Shown: piece after piece, positions 48,480 to 56,751 of the stretch
How the letters are laid out: each line of letters opens with the position of its first letter
Numbering within the stretch: the stretch's first letter is position 1
DNA from: Gryganskiella cystojenkinii
Taxonomy: Eukaryota; Mortierellomycota; Mortierellomycetes; Mortierellales; Mortierellaceae
Assembly: GCA_015852425.1 (NCBI GenBank)
Contig: JAAAIG010000099.1
Coordinates: forward strand, 292 to 64,291
Length of the DNA stretch: 64,000 nt
Reading direction: 5' to 3'
Program-made: the position numbers and the translations under genes
Notes under the pieces: generated by a model
Database searches by the model: none
What the model was told of the DNA's origin: nothing
The model's input: the letters and a program-made list of their open reading frames with translations, nothing else

Positions 48480-49382
48480 ATGAAGGATATTTTGTTGGAA
48501 AAAAATAGGTTGCCAACCTCTGTCTAATCGTGAAAACAAAGGCCAATTATCACCTCAATTCAAGCAAGATCTTCAGCAAGCGGTGCGGATATCGTCAATA
48601 CAGCAAAATTCGAGACTTTACCTATAACTTTTATCCAGAGAAAGACACGGATTCTTGAGAAGATGGAGCACGTCCGTAACTTGCGTAAATGTCGTCTTAT
48701 ACTGTGCGCCACTCCAAGACTATGACAGTAGAGGGCTTGAGAAAGGGCAGTACCGAATGGAAGGGCGGCGTTTGGTGAAGATGATGGGGTGTGGGAAGAG
48801 AAGGCGGGGAAGACGTGTTCTCAGACTTCGATAGACTTCTGTGCTCTTCGCTCCGTCCTTCCTCATGTTCGTGAAGAAAACCCCATAAAAACAAGAACCT
48901 GGATCGAGATAGGAAAGGAGTGCGTGCTAGTCTTCTTTTGCCCGCTAACGGAAAAGATGCAGCCCCCCAGCCCCCTTTGTCTTCTCGTACCTGCCACCGC
49001 GCTCTTGTTCTTCATCCGTCTTTGATCATTATTCCCCCTTCTGCACATTCATAGATTGGCACGAGCGCTTGCACGAGATATATCCGTTCATGGTTCCCTT
49101 TTGCACATTCACAGATGCCAATACGAGAGTTTTATGCAAAATAGTGTCCTGTTTGATACCCCGATAGAAGCGTCGTTGCTAGGATTACCATATCCCCACA
49201 TACCCCTCAACTCCACTCTGTCATTTTCTTCAATCAATTGCATTCCCTCACTTTCGCTTCCTCCCGTCTTTACCAACATCCTCGTCATTTCGCTCCTTCT
49301 TCCTTACCTCTGAGTTCTCAATCACAGCTGCATTGCACCTTCTATTAACCTCATCGTGACATTCTTCATCTATATAATTAAG
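48480..49382. other. Intergenic; promoter block of LRR paralogue 1
   Basis: From about 49020 the sequence is shared (inverted) with the upstream region of LRR paralogue 3. It includes two imperfect copies of a CCCTTTTGCACATTCA-CAGATGCCAATACGAG-like element, at about 49033-49070 and 49096-49130. The left part may hold an upstream exon of the 48090 ORF. Confidence 0.5.
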
Positions 49383-50024
49383 ATGCTCGGGACACATCCC
49401 CTCGATCTACCTGAAATTCGCTCTAGAATTGCCTGCAACCTTGACGACAATGACCTCACTTCTTGTGCGCGTGTGAGTCAAGGTTGGAACGGCTCATTTA
49501 CGCAAGCTCTCTACAGCTCTGTCATCTTGTCGAAACATGGGGCTAGCACAGATTCTGTTACGCTCAACAAACGCTTTATACAGCATCTAACAATTCAGGA
49601 CTCTTATGAAAAACTATCCTCGACATCTGAACAAGAGAAAGTAGTTTCTAGCGTCATGGCCTACCCAATCCTGACCACTTTAAACTTGTGGGGGACCTCG
49701 CTCGGAAACACTGGAGTTCAGGCACTAAATGAGGCACTCAAGATCAACTCAACTCTGACCACTTTGACCTTATGGGACAACAAAATTGGGCCTAATGGAG
49801 TTCAGACCCTGTCTGAGGCACTCAAGACCAACAAGACTCTGAGCTCTTTGAACTTGGGGCGCAACTTGATCGAAGACAACGGAGCTCAGGCGCTATCGGA
49901 GTCACTCAAGACCAACAAGACTCTCACTGCTTTGGACTTGAGTGGTAACCTTATCAGAGATATTGGAGCTCAGGCGATACATCAGGTGTCGCAGACCACA
50001 AAATGCGAAATAAAATTTCGATAG
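49383..50024 (+). CDS. F-box-like/LRR paralogue 1 (4 LRR units)
   Basis: Intronless, 213 aa. Residues 1-50 (MLGTHPLDLPEIRSRIACNL..., CARVSQGWNGSF) fit an F-box-like helix bundle: LPEI start, NLDDNDLTSCARVSQGWN. Residues 97-213 are three 28-residue RNI-type leucine-rich repeats of form LxxLxLxxNxIxxxGxQALSEALKTNKT plus a 33-residue terminal unit ending CEIKFR. If the F-box reading is right, it would recruit a substrate to an SCF ubiquitin ligase. Alternatively the N-terminus may be a family-specific cap. Its 5' and 3' flanks are duplicated around paralogue 3 in opposite orientation, and the first 96 codons are nearly identical in all three copies. Confidence 0.82.
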   Translation: MLGTHPLDLPEIRSRIACNLDDNDLTSCARVSQGWNGSFTQALYSSVILSKHGASTDSVTLNKRFIQHLTIQDSYEKLSSTSEQEKVVSSVMAYPILTTLNLWGTSLGNTGVQALNEALKINSTLTTLTLWDNKIGPNGVQTLSEALKTNKTLSSLNLGRNLIEDNGAQALSESLKTNKTLTALDLSGNLIRDIGAQAIHQVSQTTKCEIKFR

Positions 50025-50839
50025 ACTGGTAACTTACTTCATTTACGCCCCTAGAGATGGAGCGAGTGCAGCGTTGGCGTGTTAGGAGGCGTAGACATGC
50101 GCTTGGCTCAAGAGGGATCTATGCGAGAGGCGTGGTTGTACTGGAAAAACGGCAAGTAGGTCACATGCAAGGTCCGGAGGAAGGCCAATAGGGGAGAAAA
50201 AGGGACTCGGAAGGGCGGTTTCGAGCAAGTTCAACAAGAACAAGCGACGGTAGCCATCTCGCATTGTAGCCTCTCGGGTCAACAGACAAACAGAGCACGC
50301 GATGGATTGATTTGAGCAGAGGGCAGCTGGAACGAAAAGGCAGGTATGATGGCCATGGGCTTACTTACAATCGCGAGACTGACAGCAGGAGATATTCTCT
50401 CTCGACAGTGTAAACGAGGTTCAAATATTAAAAAAATATCAACAGGGAGAGAGATATCAACTTATTTTCTGTGTGCTGAGACGATCAAAGTATAGAAACA
50501 GAAAGATAGTCCCAATGAGATACCAGCGGTGGTGGCTCAAGTCGAATCTAAATCAGTTTCGCACGATTGTTATTTTTATTTTTCTGCCTGACCAGATCGA
50601 ACCCTGACAGTCTAAACGTTGTCGTGTTTGTCATGTTGTTCCATCAAAATAGTGTCCAGCTCGACTTGGAAGCAATACCCCTACGGTCTCCGGCATATAT
50701 TGAAGAGATGGTTGTCCACATAACTCAAGGTCCCTTCTCCGTCTCACCCATAATTAATATCACTTCAGATTCCGGCACAATGTAAGCGGCACCTTTTTTT
50801 TTGATAGTATAGGAGCAACCCTCATGAGAAACCATCCAT
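50025..50839. repeat. Repeat arm 1 (inverted relative to 55.9-56.4 kb)
   Basis: 3' flank of LRR paralogue 1 followed by an element whose reverse complement recurs at 53457-53790 and 56015-56400. The core, about 50095-50383, contains gtagccatctcgcattgtag and ggtatgatggccatgggc on the plus strand. Similarity to the 56-kb copy continues through 50480, and again at about 50768-50835, where it abuts the Helitron remnant. A roughly 282-bp segment (50486-50767) is absent from the right-hand copy. Apparent ORFs inside are not supported. Confidence 0.75.
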
Positions 50840-51366
50840 ACTTCGACTCCTTGACAATGGTTTTAGAATAAAAGTCTTTACACTTGGACTTGTTGTCGAT
50901 CATACACAGAGAGTTCTTGTTCCGCATTCCACAGGGGCATGGATCGTGCAGTTCTTGACAGTTTCATATGCAAGGGGAAGGGTCTCTGGAACCAGGATAT
51001 CTGCAGAGATATATTTATCGAGATCTGATGCCTGTCGAGGTTTGTGATCCGGGTCGACAATCAAGAGAATGTGTGCATACTCAAGGACATTAATGACGCC
51101 GATGGCAGGCCCAAAAAATCCCTTTGTCCTTGAGATCGTCCAGTAGCTCGATCAACTTCATAAGACTCGCGTGTTTGGTATCCGGACGACATTTGCCCAC
51201 GGAACAGTTCTATTAACACCTCGGGCCACCTCGGATTGCAGGTAAATGTGATTAAGTAGGTTGGAGCACTAGGAGCCTCGACAACGGCCATGGCATCCAA
51301 GAAAACTTCATGCATATATCGCGACCCGCCAGTGTAGCTTGAAGGGAGTACAATCCGGATTCCCCG
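50840..51366 (-). pseudogene. Helitron Rep/helicase-like fragment, frameshifted
   Basis: Read on the minus strand, the fragment begins GIRIVLPSSYTGGSRYMHEV and continues into DAMAVV...YLITFTCNPRWPEV, the signature start of the Helitron Rep (Helitron_like_N) domain. In other frames it goes on with a KLIELLDDLKDKG segment, then GPAIGVINVLEYAHILL and KYISAEI, then a PCPCG piece. At least three frameshifts and internal stops separate these, and the two-His Rep motif (normally in PHAHIL) is degraded, with only one His left. It is therefore a dead remnant of a rolling-circle transposon. Its left end on the minus strand abuts the conserved upstream sequence of LRR paralogue 2 at about 51362. Confidence 0.85.
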
Positions 51367-51622
51367 TTAGAAGCGTCGTTGCTGGGAATGCTGTAGGCTC
51401 GACCCAGCCCTTCTGCGAGTCTATGACTGCTAAAGGCATGAGTTACTGCGGACAGGGCTGTACTGTAGGATTGCCACTCTGTCATTTTCTGTACTCACAC
51501 ACATTCCCTTCACTTTCGCGTTATCCCATCTTTACCAACCTTCTCGTCATTTCGCTCCTTCTTCTTTGCCTCTGAGTTCTCATTCACAGCTGCATTGCGC
51601 CTTCTCTGGACCTATAATTAAG
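51367..51622 (+). promoter_or_regulatory. Truncated upstream region of LRR paralogue 2
   Basis: Shares tagaagcgtcgttgctgg, the cactctgtcattttct stretch, ctcgtcatttcgctccttctt and cacagctgcattgc with the regions upstream of paralogues 1 and 3. It is cut off at about 51362 by the Helitron fragment, so the more distal TTTTGCACATTCA elements are missing. Confidence 0.6.
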
Positions 51623-53356
51623 ATGCTCGGGACACATCCCCTCGATCTACCTGAAATTCGCTCAAGAATTGCCTGCAACCTTGACGACAATGACCTCACG
51701 TCTTGTGCGCGTGTGAGTCAGGGTTGGAACGGCTCATTTACGCAGACTCTTTACAACTCTGTCGTCTTGTCGAAACATGGACCTAGCACAGAATCTGTTA
51801 CGCGAAACAGACGCTTTATACAGCATCTGACAATTCAGGACTCTTATGAAAAGCGATCCTCGACATTTGAACAAGAGGAAATAGTTTGTAGCGTCATGGC
51901 CTACCCAATCCTTACCACTTTAACCTTGTCAAGGACCTCGATCGGAAACACTGGAGTTCAGGCACTAAATGAGGCACTCAAGATCAACTCAACTCTGACC
52001 ACTTTGACCTTATGGGACAACCAAATTGGGCCCAATGGGGCTCAGGCCCTGTCTGAGGCACTCAAGACCAACAAGACTCTGAGCTCTTTGAACTTGGGGC
52101 ACAACTCGATCAAAGACAACGGAGCTCAGGCGCTATCGGAGTCACTCAAGACCAACAAGACCCTCACTTTTTTGGACCTGAGAAGCAACCAAATTGGGCC
52201 TAATGGGGCTCAGACCCTGTCTGAGGCACTCAAGACCAACAAGACTCTGATCTATTTGAACTTGAAGTACAACTCGATCGAAGGCACTGGAGCTCAGGCA
52301 CTGTCTGAGGCACTCAAGACCAACAAGACTCTGAGCTCTTTGCACTTGGGGCACAACTCGATCGAAGGCACTGGAGCTCAGGCGCTGTCGGAGACGCTCA
52401 AAGCCAACAAGACCCTCATTTTTTTGGACGTGAGAAGCAACCAGATCGGAGACATTGGAGCTCAAGCGCTGTCTGAGGCACTCAAGACCAACAAGACTCT
52501 GAGCACTTTGAATATGAGATACAACTCGATCGAAGACAACGGAGCTCAGGCTCTGTCGGAGTCGCTCAAGACCAACAGGGCACTTACTGCTTTGGACCTG
52601 AATGGCAACTCGATCGGAGACAGTGGAGCTCAGGCGCTGTCAGAGGCACTCGAGACCAACAAAACTCTCACTGTTTTGGACCTGAGAAGCAACTTGATCG
52701 AAGACAATGGAATGCAGGTGCTGTCGGAGGCTCTCAAGACCAACAAGACTCTGACCAACTTAAACTTAGGGTGGAACTCGATCGGAAACACTGGAGCTCA
52801 CGCGCTTTCCGAGGCACTCGAGGCCAACAATACTCTGACCACCTTGTCCTTGTGGGACAACGCGATCGAAGGCACTGGTGCCCAGGCGCTATCGGAGGCG
52901 CTCAAGGCCAACAAGACCCTCACGTTTTTGGACCTGAGAAGCAACTCGATCGGAAACACTGGAGCTCGGGCGCTATCCGAGGCACTCAAGGCCAACAAGA
53001 CTCTGACCACTTTGTCCTTGTGGGACAGCTCGATCGAAGGCAACGGAGCTCAGGCACTATCGGAGGCGCTCAAGGCCAACAAGACCCTCACTTTTTTGGA
53101 CCTGAGAAACAACTCGATCGGAGACATGGGAGCTCAGGCGCTGTCTGAGGCACTCAAGACCAACAAGACTCTGAGCTCTTTGAACTTGGGGCGCAACTCG
53201 ATTGAAGACAACGGAGCTCAGGCGCTATCGGAGTCACTCAAGACCAACAAGACTCTCACTGCTTTGGACTTGAGTGGCAACCTTATTAGAGAAATTGGAG
53301 CTCAGGCGATACATCACGTGTCGCAGACCACAAAATGTGAAATAAAATTTAGATAG
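51623..53356 (+). CDS. F-box-like/LRR paralogue 2 (17 LRR units)
   Basis: Intronless, 577 aa, starting at the same MLGTHPLDLPEIRS as its sisters. The ORF is open 57 bases further upstream but without an ATG. Residues 97-577 are sixteen 28-residue LRRs plus the 33-residue terminal unit: 16 x 28 + 33 = 481, exactly. The half-unit GAQALSEALKTNKT is nearly constant, while positions x in LxxLxLxxN vary widely (for example TLTLWDN, FLDLRSN, YLNLKYN, NLNLGWN, ALDLNGN). Those residues should line the concave beta-face, the usual ligand surface. Units 12-13 and 14-15 are a near-duplicate pair. There are no frameshifts or stops over 1.7 kb of tandem repeat, which argues the gene is functional. Confidence 0.85.
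   Translation: MLGTHPLDLPEIRSRIACNLDDNDLTSCARVSQGWNGSFTQTLYNSVVLSKHGPSTESVTRNRRFIQHLTIQDSYEKRSSTFEQEEIVCSVMAYPILTTLTLSRTSIGNTGVQALNEALKINSTLTTLTLWDNQIGPNGAQALSEALKTNKTLSSLNLGHNSIKDNGAQALSESLKTNKTLTFLDLRSNQIGPNGAQTLSEALKTNKTLIYLNLKYNSIEGTGAQALSEALKTNKTLSSLHLGHNSIEGTGAQALSETLKANKTLIFLDVRSNQIGDIGAQALSEALKTNKTLSTLNMRYNSIEDNGAQALSESLKTNRALTALDLNGNSIGDSGAQALSEALETNKTLTVLDLRSNLIEDNGMQVLSEALKTNKTLTNLNLGWNSIGNTGAHALSEALEANNTLTTLSLWDNAIEGTGAQALSEALKANKTLTFLDLRSNSIGNTGARALSEALKANKTLTTLSLWDSSIEGNGAQALSEALKANKTLTFLDLRNNSIGDMGAQALSEALKTNKTLSSLNLGRNSIEDNGAQALSESLKTNKTLTALDLSGNLIREIGAQAIHHVSQTTKCEIKFR
51911..53356 (+). repeat. 84-bp coding tandem repeat array, 17 units
   Basis: Each 84-bp unit encodes one 28-residue LRR of paralogue 2; units share long identical runs such as gctcaggcgctgtcggaggc-like sequence. 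The final unit is extended by five codons. Equivalent arrays have 4 units in paralogue 1 (49671-50024) and 9 in paralogue 3 (53836-54609). Confidence 0.9.
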
Positions 53357-53835
53357 ACTGGTAACTTACTTCAATTATACGCCCCTGGAGAAGGAACGAA
53401 TGCACGGGGTGCTTTGATTTAGTCATATTTTTTGCGTTTATTAAATATTTTTGCCTCCAGTCTCGCGACTGTAAGCTTTTCTGTCTCCATCCATGGCTAT
53501 AATACCCGCCTTTTCTCTCCAGCTGCCCTCCACCCAATTAACCCATTGCGTGCTCTGTTTGATCCGATAGGCAGCAATGCAAGATAGCTACTTTCCCTGC
53601 CCATTTCTGACAATGTCGTTCGTTCAGGTTGAACCTGCTCGAAATCATGCTTCCGAGTCCCTTTTTATTCCCTGTTGGCTTTCCTCTGGACCTTGCATGT
53701 AGCCTACTTGCCGCTTTTCCGGTACAACCACGCCTCTCGCATAGCACCCTCTTGAGCCAATAGCGCATCTGCGCCTCTCTACACACAACGCATGCACTCG
53801 TTCCTTCATAAGTAGCGAATAATCGAGGCACCAGT
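53357..53835 (+). repeat. Intergenic between paralogues 2 and 3, with repeat core copy 2
   Basis: The first about 50 bases repeat the 3' flank of paralogue 1 (tagactggtaacttacttca). From about 53457 to 53790 lies a second copy of the repeat core (cagtctcgcgactgtaagc ... gtacaaccacgcctctcgca) in the same orientation as the 56-kb copy. It runs into the 3' flank of paralogue 3. Confidence 0.75.
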
Positions 53836-54897
53836 TTATCCTAATCTTATTTTACATTTTGTGGTCCGCGACACCTGGTGTATCGCCTGAGCTCCATTGT
53901 CTCCGATCGAGTTGCCACTCAAATCCAAAGCAGTTAGAGTCTTGTTGGTCTCGAGTGCCTCAGACAGTGCTTGAGCTCCAATGAATCCGATCGAGTTGAT
54001 TCTCAGGTCCAAAGAGGTAAGAGTCAGGTTGGTCTTGAGTGCCTCCGACAGCGCCTGAGCTCCGTTGTCTTCGATCGAGTTGCACCCCAAGCTCAAAGAG
54101 CTCAGAGTCAAGTTGGTCTTGAGTGCTTCAGACAGCGCCTGAGCCCCAATGCCTCCGATCGAGTTGCCCCATAAGTTTAAAGTGGCCAGAGTCAAGTTGG
54201 TCTTGAGTGCCTCAGACAACGCCTGAGCTCCAATACCTCCGATCGAGTTCTCCTGCAAGTTTAAAGTGGTCAGAGATGAGTTGGTCTTGAGTGCCTCAGA
54301 CAGCGCCTGAGCTCCAATGTCTCCGATCGAGTTGTCCCACAAGGACAAAGTGGTCAGGGTTGCGTTGGCCTTAAGTGCCTCGGATAGCGCCTGAGCTCCA
54401 GTGTTTCCGATCGAGTTGGGCCCCAAGTTAAAAGAGCTCAGAGTCTTATTGGTCTTAAGTGCCTCAGACAGGGCCTGAGCCCCATTAGGCCCAACTTGGT
54501 TGCCCCATAAGGTCAAAGTGGTCAGAGTTGAGTTGATCTTGAGTGCCTCATTCAGTGCCTGAGCTCCAGTTTTTCCGATCAAGGTCCTCCTCAAGGTTAA
54601 AGTGGTCAGGATCGGGTAGGCCATGACGCTAGAAACTACTTCCCCCTGTTCAGATGTTGAGGATAGCTTTTCATAAGAGTCCTGAATTGTCAGATGCCTT
54701 ATAAAGCGTTTGTTTCGCGCAACAGTTTCTGTGCTAGGCCCATGTTTCGACAAGACGACAGAGTTGTAGAGAGTCTGAGTAAATGAGCCGTTCCAACCCT
54801 GACTCACACGCGCACAAGACGTGAGGTCATTGTCGTCAAGGTGCCAGGCAATTCTTGAGCGAATCTCAGGTAGATCGAGGGGATGTGTCCCGAGCAT
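53836..54897 (-). CDS. F-box-like/LRR paralogue 3 (9 LRR units)
   Basis: Intronless, 353 aa, opposite orientation to paralogues 1 and 2. The N-terminal 96 residues match the sisters with few changes (IAWHLDD for IACNLDD). Eight 28-residue LRRs plus a 33-residue terminal unit follow (8 x 28 + 33 = 257). The variable face differs from paralogue 2 (for example SFNLGPN, TLNLQEN, SLSLGCN, SLDLRIN), and several units carry TNLT or ANAT in place of TNKT, so units were homogenised within this gene separately. The upstream region matches that of paralogue 1 as an inverted copy out to about 55320. Confidence 0.85.
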   Translation of the reverse strand: MLGTHPLDLPEIRSRIAWHLDDNDLTSCARVSQGWNGSFTQTLYNSVVLSKHGPSTETVARNKRFIRHLTIQDSYEKLSSTSEQGEVVSSVMAYPILTTLTLRRTLIGKTGAQALNEALKINSTLTTLTLWGNQVGPNGAQALSEALKTNKTLSSFNLGPNSIGNTGAQALSEALKANATLTTLSLWDNSIGDIGAQALSEALKTNSSLTTLNLQENSIGGIGAQALSEALKTNLTLATLNLWGNSIGGIGAQALSEALKTNLTLSSLSLGCNSIEDNGAQALSEALKTNLTLTSLDLRINSIGFIGAQALSEALETNKTLTALDLSGNSIGDNGAQAIHQVSRTTKCKIRLG

Positions 54898-55330
54898 CTT
54901 AATTATAAAGATGAAGACTGTGACAAGCTCGATGAGGTTAATAGAAGGTGCAATGCAGCTGTGAATGAGAACTCAGAGGTAAGGAAGAAGGAGCGAAATG
55001 ACGAGGATGTTGGTAAAGACGCGAGAAAGCGAAAGTGAAGGGTATGCAAGTGATTGAAGAAAATGACAGAGTGGGAGATGTTGCAAGTGAAGGGTTCTTG
55101 AGGGGTATGTGGGGATACGGCAATCCCAGCAACGACTCTTCTAACGGGGTATCAAACAGAACACTATTATGCGTACAAAGCTCGTATTAGCATCTATGAA
55201 TGTGCAAAAGGGAATAGCGAACGGATCGTATGTTAATAAAAAAAAGACAATGGTTACCTATAATGCGTGCAACGCTCGTATCAATCTGTGAATGTGCAGA
55301 AGGGGAATAATGAGCAAAGATGGGAGGTAA
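54898..55330 (-). promoter_or_regulatory. Upstream block of LRR paralogue 3
   Basis: Reverse-complement counterpart of about 49020-49382. Two imperfect copies of the TTTTGCACATTCATAGATGC-type element occur, at about 55180-55215 and 55270-55305. Their conservation between two divergent copies makes them candidate regulatory elements, but they may only reflect recent duplication. Confidence 0.45.
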
Positions 55331-55894
55331 AGAACAAGAAATCCAGGCACGAGAAGACTTAAATACAAAGGTGGCAAAATCAAAGGGGCGAAGGGGGGAC
55401 AGTTTCAGCGTCGCCACTACTCGTATTGGTGGCACCAACAGATCGGTTGCTGACACAATAAACTTGAAAAGAGGCTTTTGCGCTTGCGGTTGGCAATGTC
55501 GATAAAAATGGCAGAAGTACACCCAGAGTGCACAAACAAGACACAACAAGAAGGAATTTACCAGAAGAACCGACATCGATCGAGTACACAATAAAGACGC
55601 AAGACCATCGCCGAGATTTCATTCGCGACAAGAAAGACTCGGGTTCCGATAACCGCAACGTTTCATGGCAGCAATGGTCTCATGTGTTTGTTTGAGATGT
55701 TCAGCTACTCTTTTAATTTATCTGAGTCTCGGCATCGACTCCGGGTATTCATTGACGAACCGTACCATTCTGCCTCTCGAGAACCAAATGCGGCCAAAAT
55801 CATCGACCGGGGCTTTGACTTTTAATTCGTTTTGTCACGACGTAAACTCTCCACGATAACCCTATATTTCACGCATACATGTTTATTGGCATAG
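55331..55894 (-). other. Decayed coding-like stretch, unknown origin
   Basis: On the minus strand, about 55830 down to 55620 reads as protein-like sequence (APVDDFGRIWFSRGRMVRF, then IKRVAEHLKQTHETIAAMKR) interrupted by TAA and TGA stops. It resembles a dead gene or transposon part; I could not assign a family. The rest of the stretch shows nothing clear. Confidence 0.3.
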
Positions 55895-56400
55895 GACTTA
55901 ATTCTTTGGGTTTCTCGTGAGGGCTCCTCCTATACTATCAACAAAAAAAAGTAGCGCTTTCAGTGTGCCGGAATCGTCTCTCAGCTACCAGAAAATAAAT
56001 TGATCTCTCTCTCCTTGTTGATATGTTTTCACATTTGAACCTCGTTTACACTGTCGAGAGAGAATATCTCCTGCTGTCAGTCTCGCGATTGTAGGCCCAT
56101 GGCCATCATACCTGCCTTTTCGTTCCAGCTGCCCTCTGCTCAATCAATCCATCGCGTGCTCTGTTTGTCTGTTGACCCGAGAGGCTACAATGCGAGATGG
56201 CTACTTTCCCTGTCCATTTCCTATCGCATCGTCGCTTGTTCCTGTTGAACCTGCTCGAAACCGCCCTTCCGAGTCCCTTTTTTATCCCCTATTGGCTTTC
56301 CTCTGGACCCTGCATGCGACCTACTTGCCGCTTTTCCAGTACAACCACGACTCTCGCATAGCTCCCTCTTGAGCGCGCCCTCTAACACGACAACGCATGT
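55895..56400 (+). repeat. Repeat arm 3 (gene-less copy)
   Basis: Inverted counterpart of 50095-50835: gggctcctcctatactatca, agaaaataaattgatctctct, gaacctcgtttacactgtcgagagagaatatctcctgctgtcag, then the core 56078-56385. In the other two copies the core lies downstream of an LRR gene; here no LRR gene follows, so this looks like a solo remnant of a fourth unit. Confidence 0.75.
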
Positions 56401-56751
56401 ACCATCCCAATTTCTTTGATTCTTTCCAACCTACTTTTATTCTATCTCAAGACGGATGATTAAGTTATCTTTTCCTTGGAGGTCCTAGTATGTCTTCAAC
56501 AAAGGTCAATATTACTTATTACTGACCACATAGATTTGTGGTATCCAGAGTAAATAGAAAGTGGTGGTAAACACTTGATTCACTTTTGACTCTCGAGCAA
56601 GAAAAGTTGCTGGTATTTTGGGAATCAAGAAATCCTTCACGTTCTCTCTTGTTTGTCAAGTCAGAAACGAGATGGCAGGGATGAGAAATTGATGCGTTGC
56701 AACACAGTCCTTTAATATTTCAGTGATTGGAACAAAAAAGAAGGACATGCG
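56401..56751. other. Intergenic, 3' flank of the bZIP gene
   Basis: About 350 bases without supported gene; unique sequence follows the end of the repeat island. Confidence 0.5.

Noticed and set aside
50082..50282. ORF beginning MTREATMRDGY on the minus strand, similar to one at 56172-56372
   Set aside because: Both lie in copies of the same noncoding repeat and diverge after the first residues by frameshift; the similarity reflects the repeat, not a gene.
52142..52465. Long antisense and alternate-frame ORFs with regular repeats across the LRR arrays
   Set aside because: They are shadows of the 84-bp repeat, which is free of stops in several frames because its length is a multiple of three.
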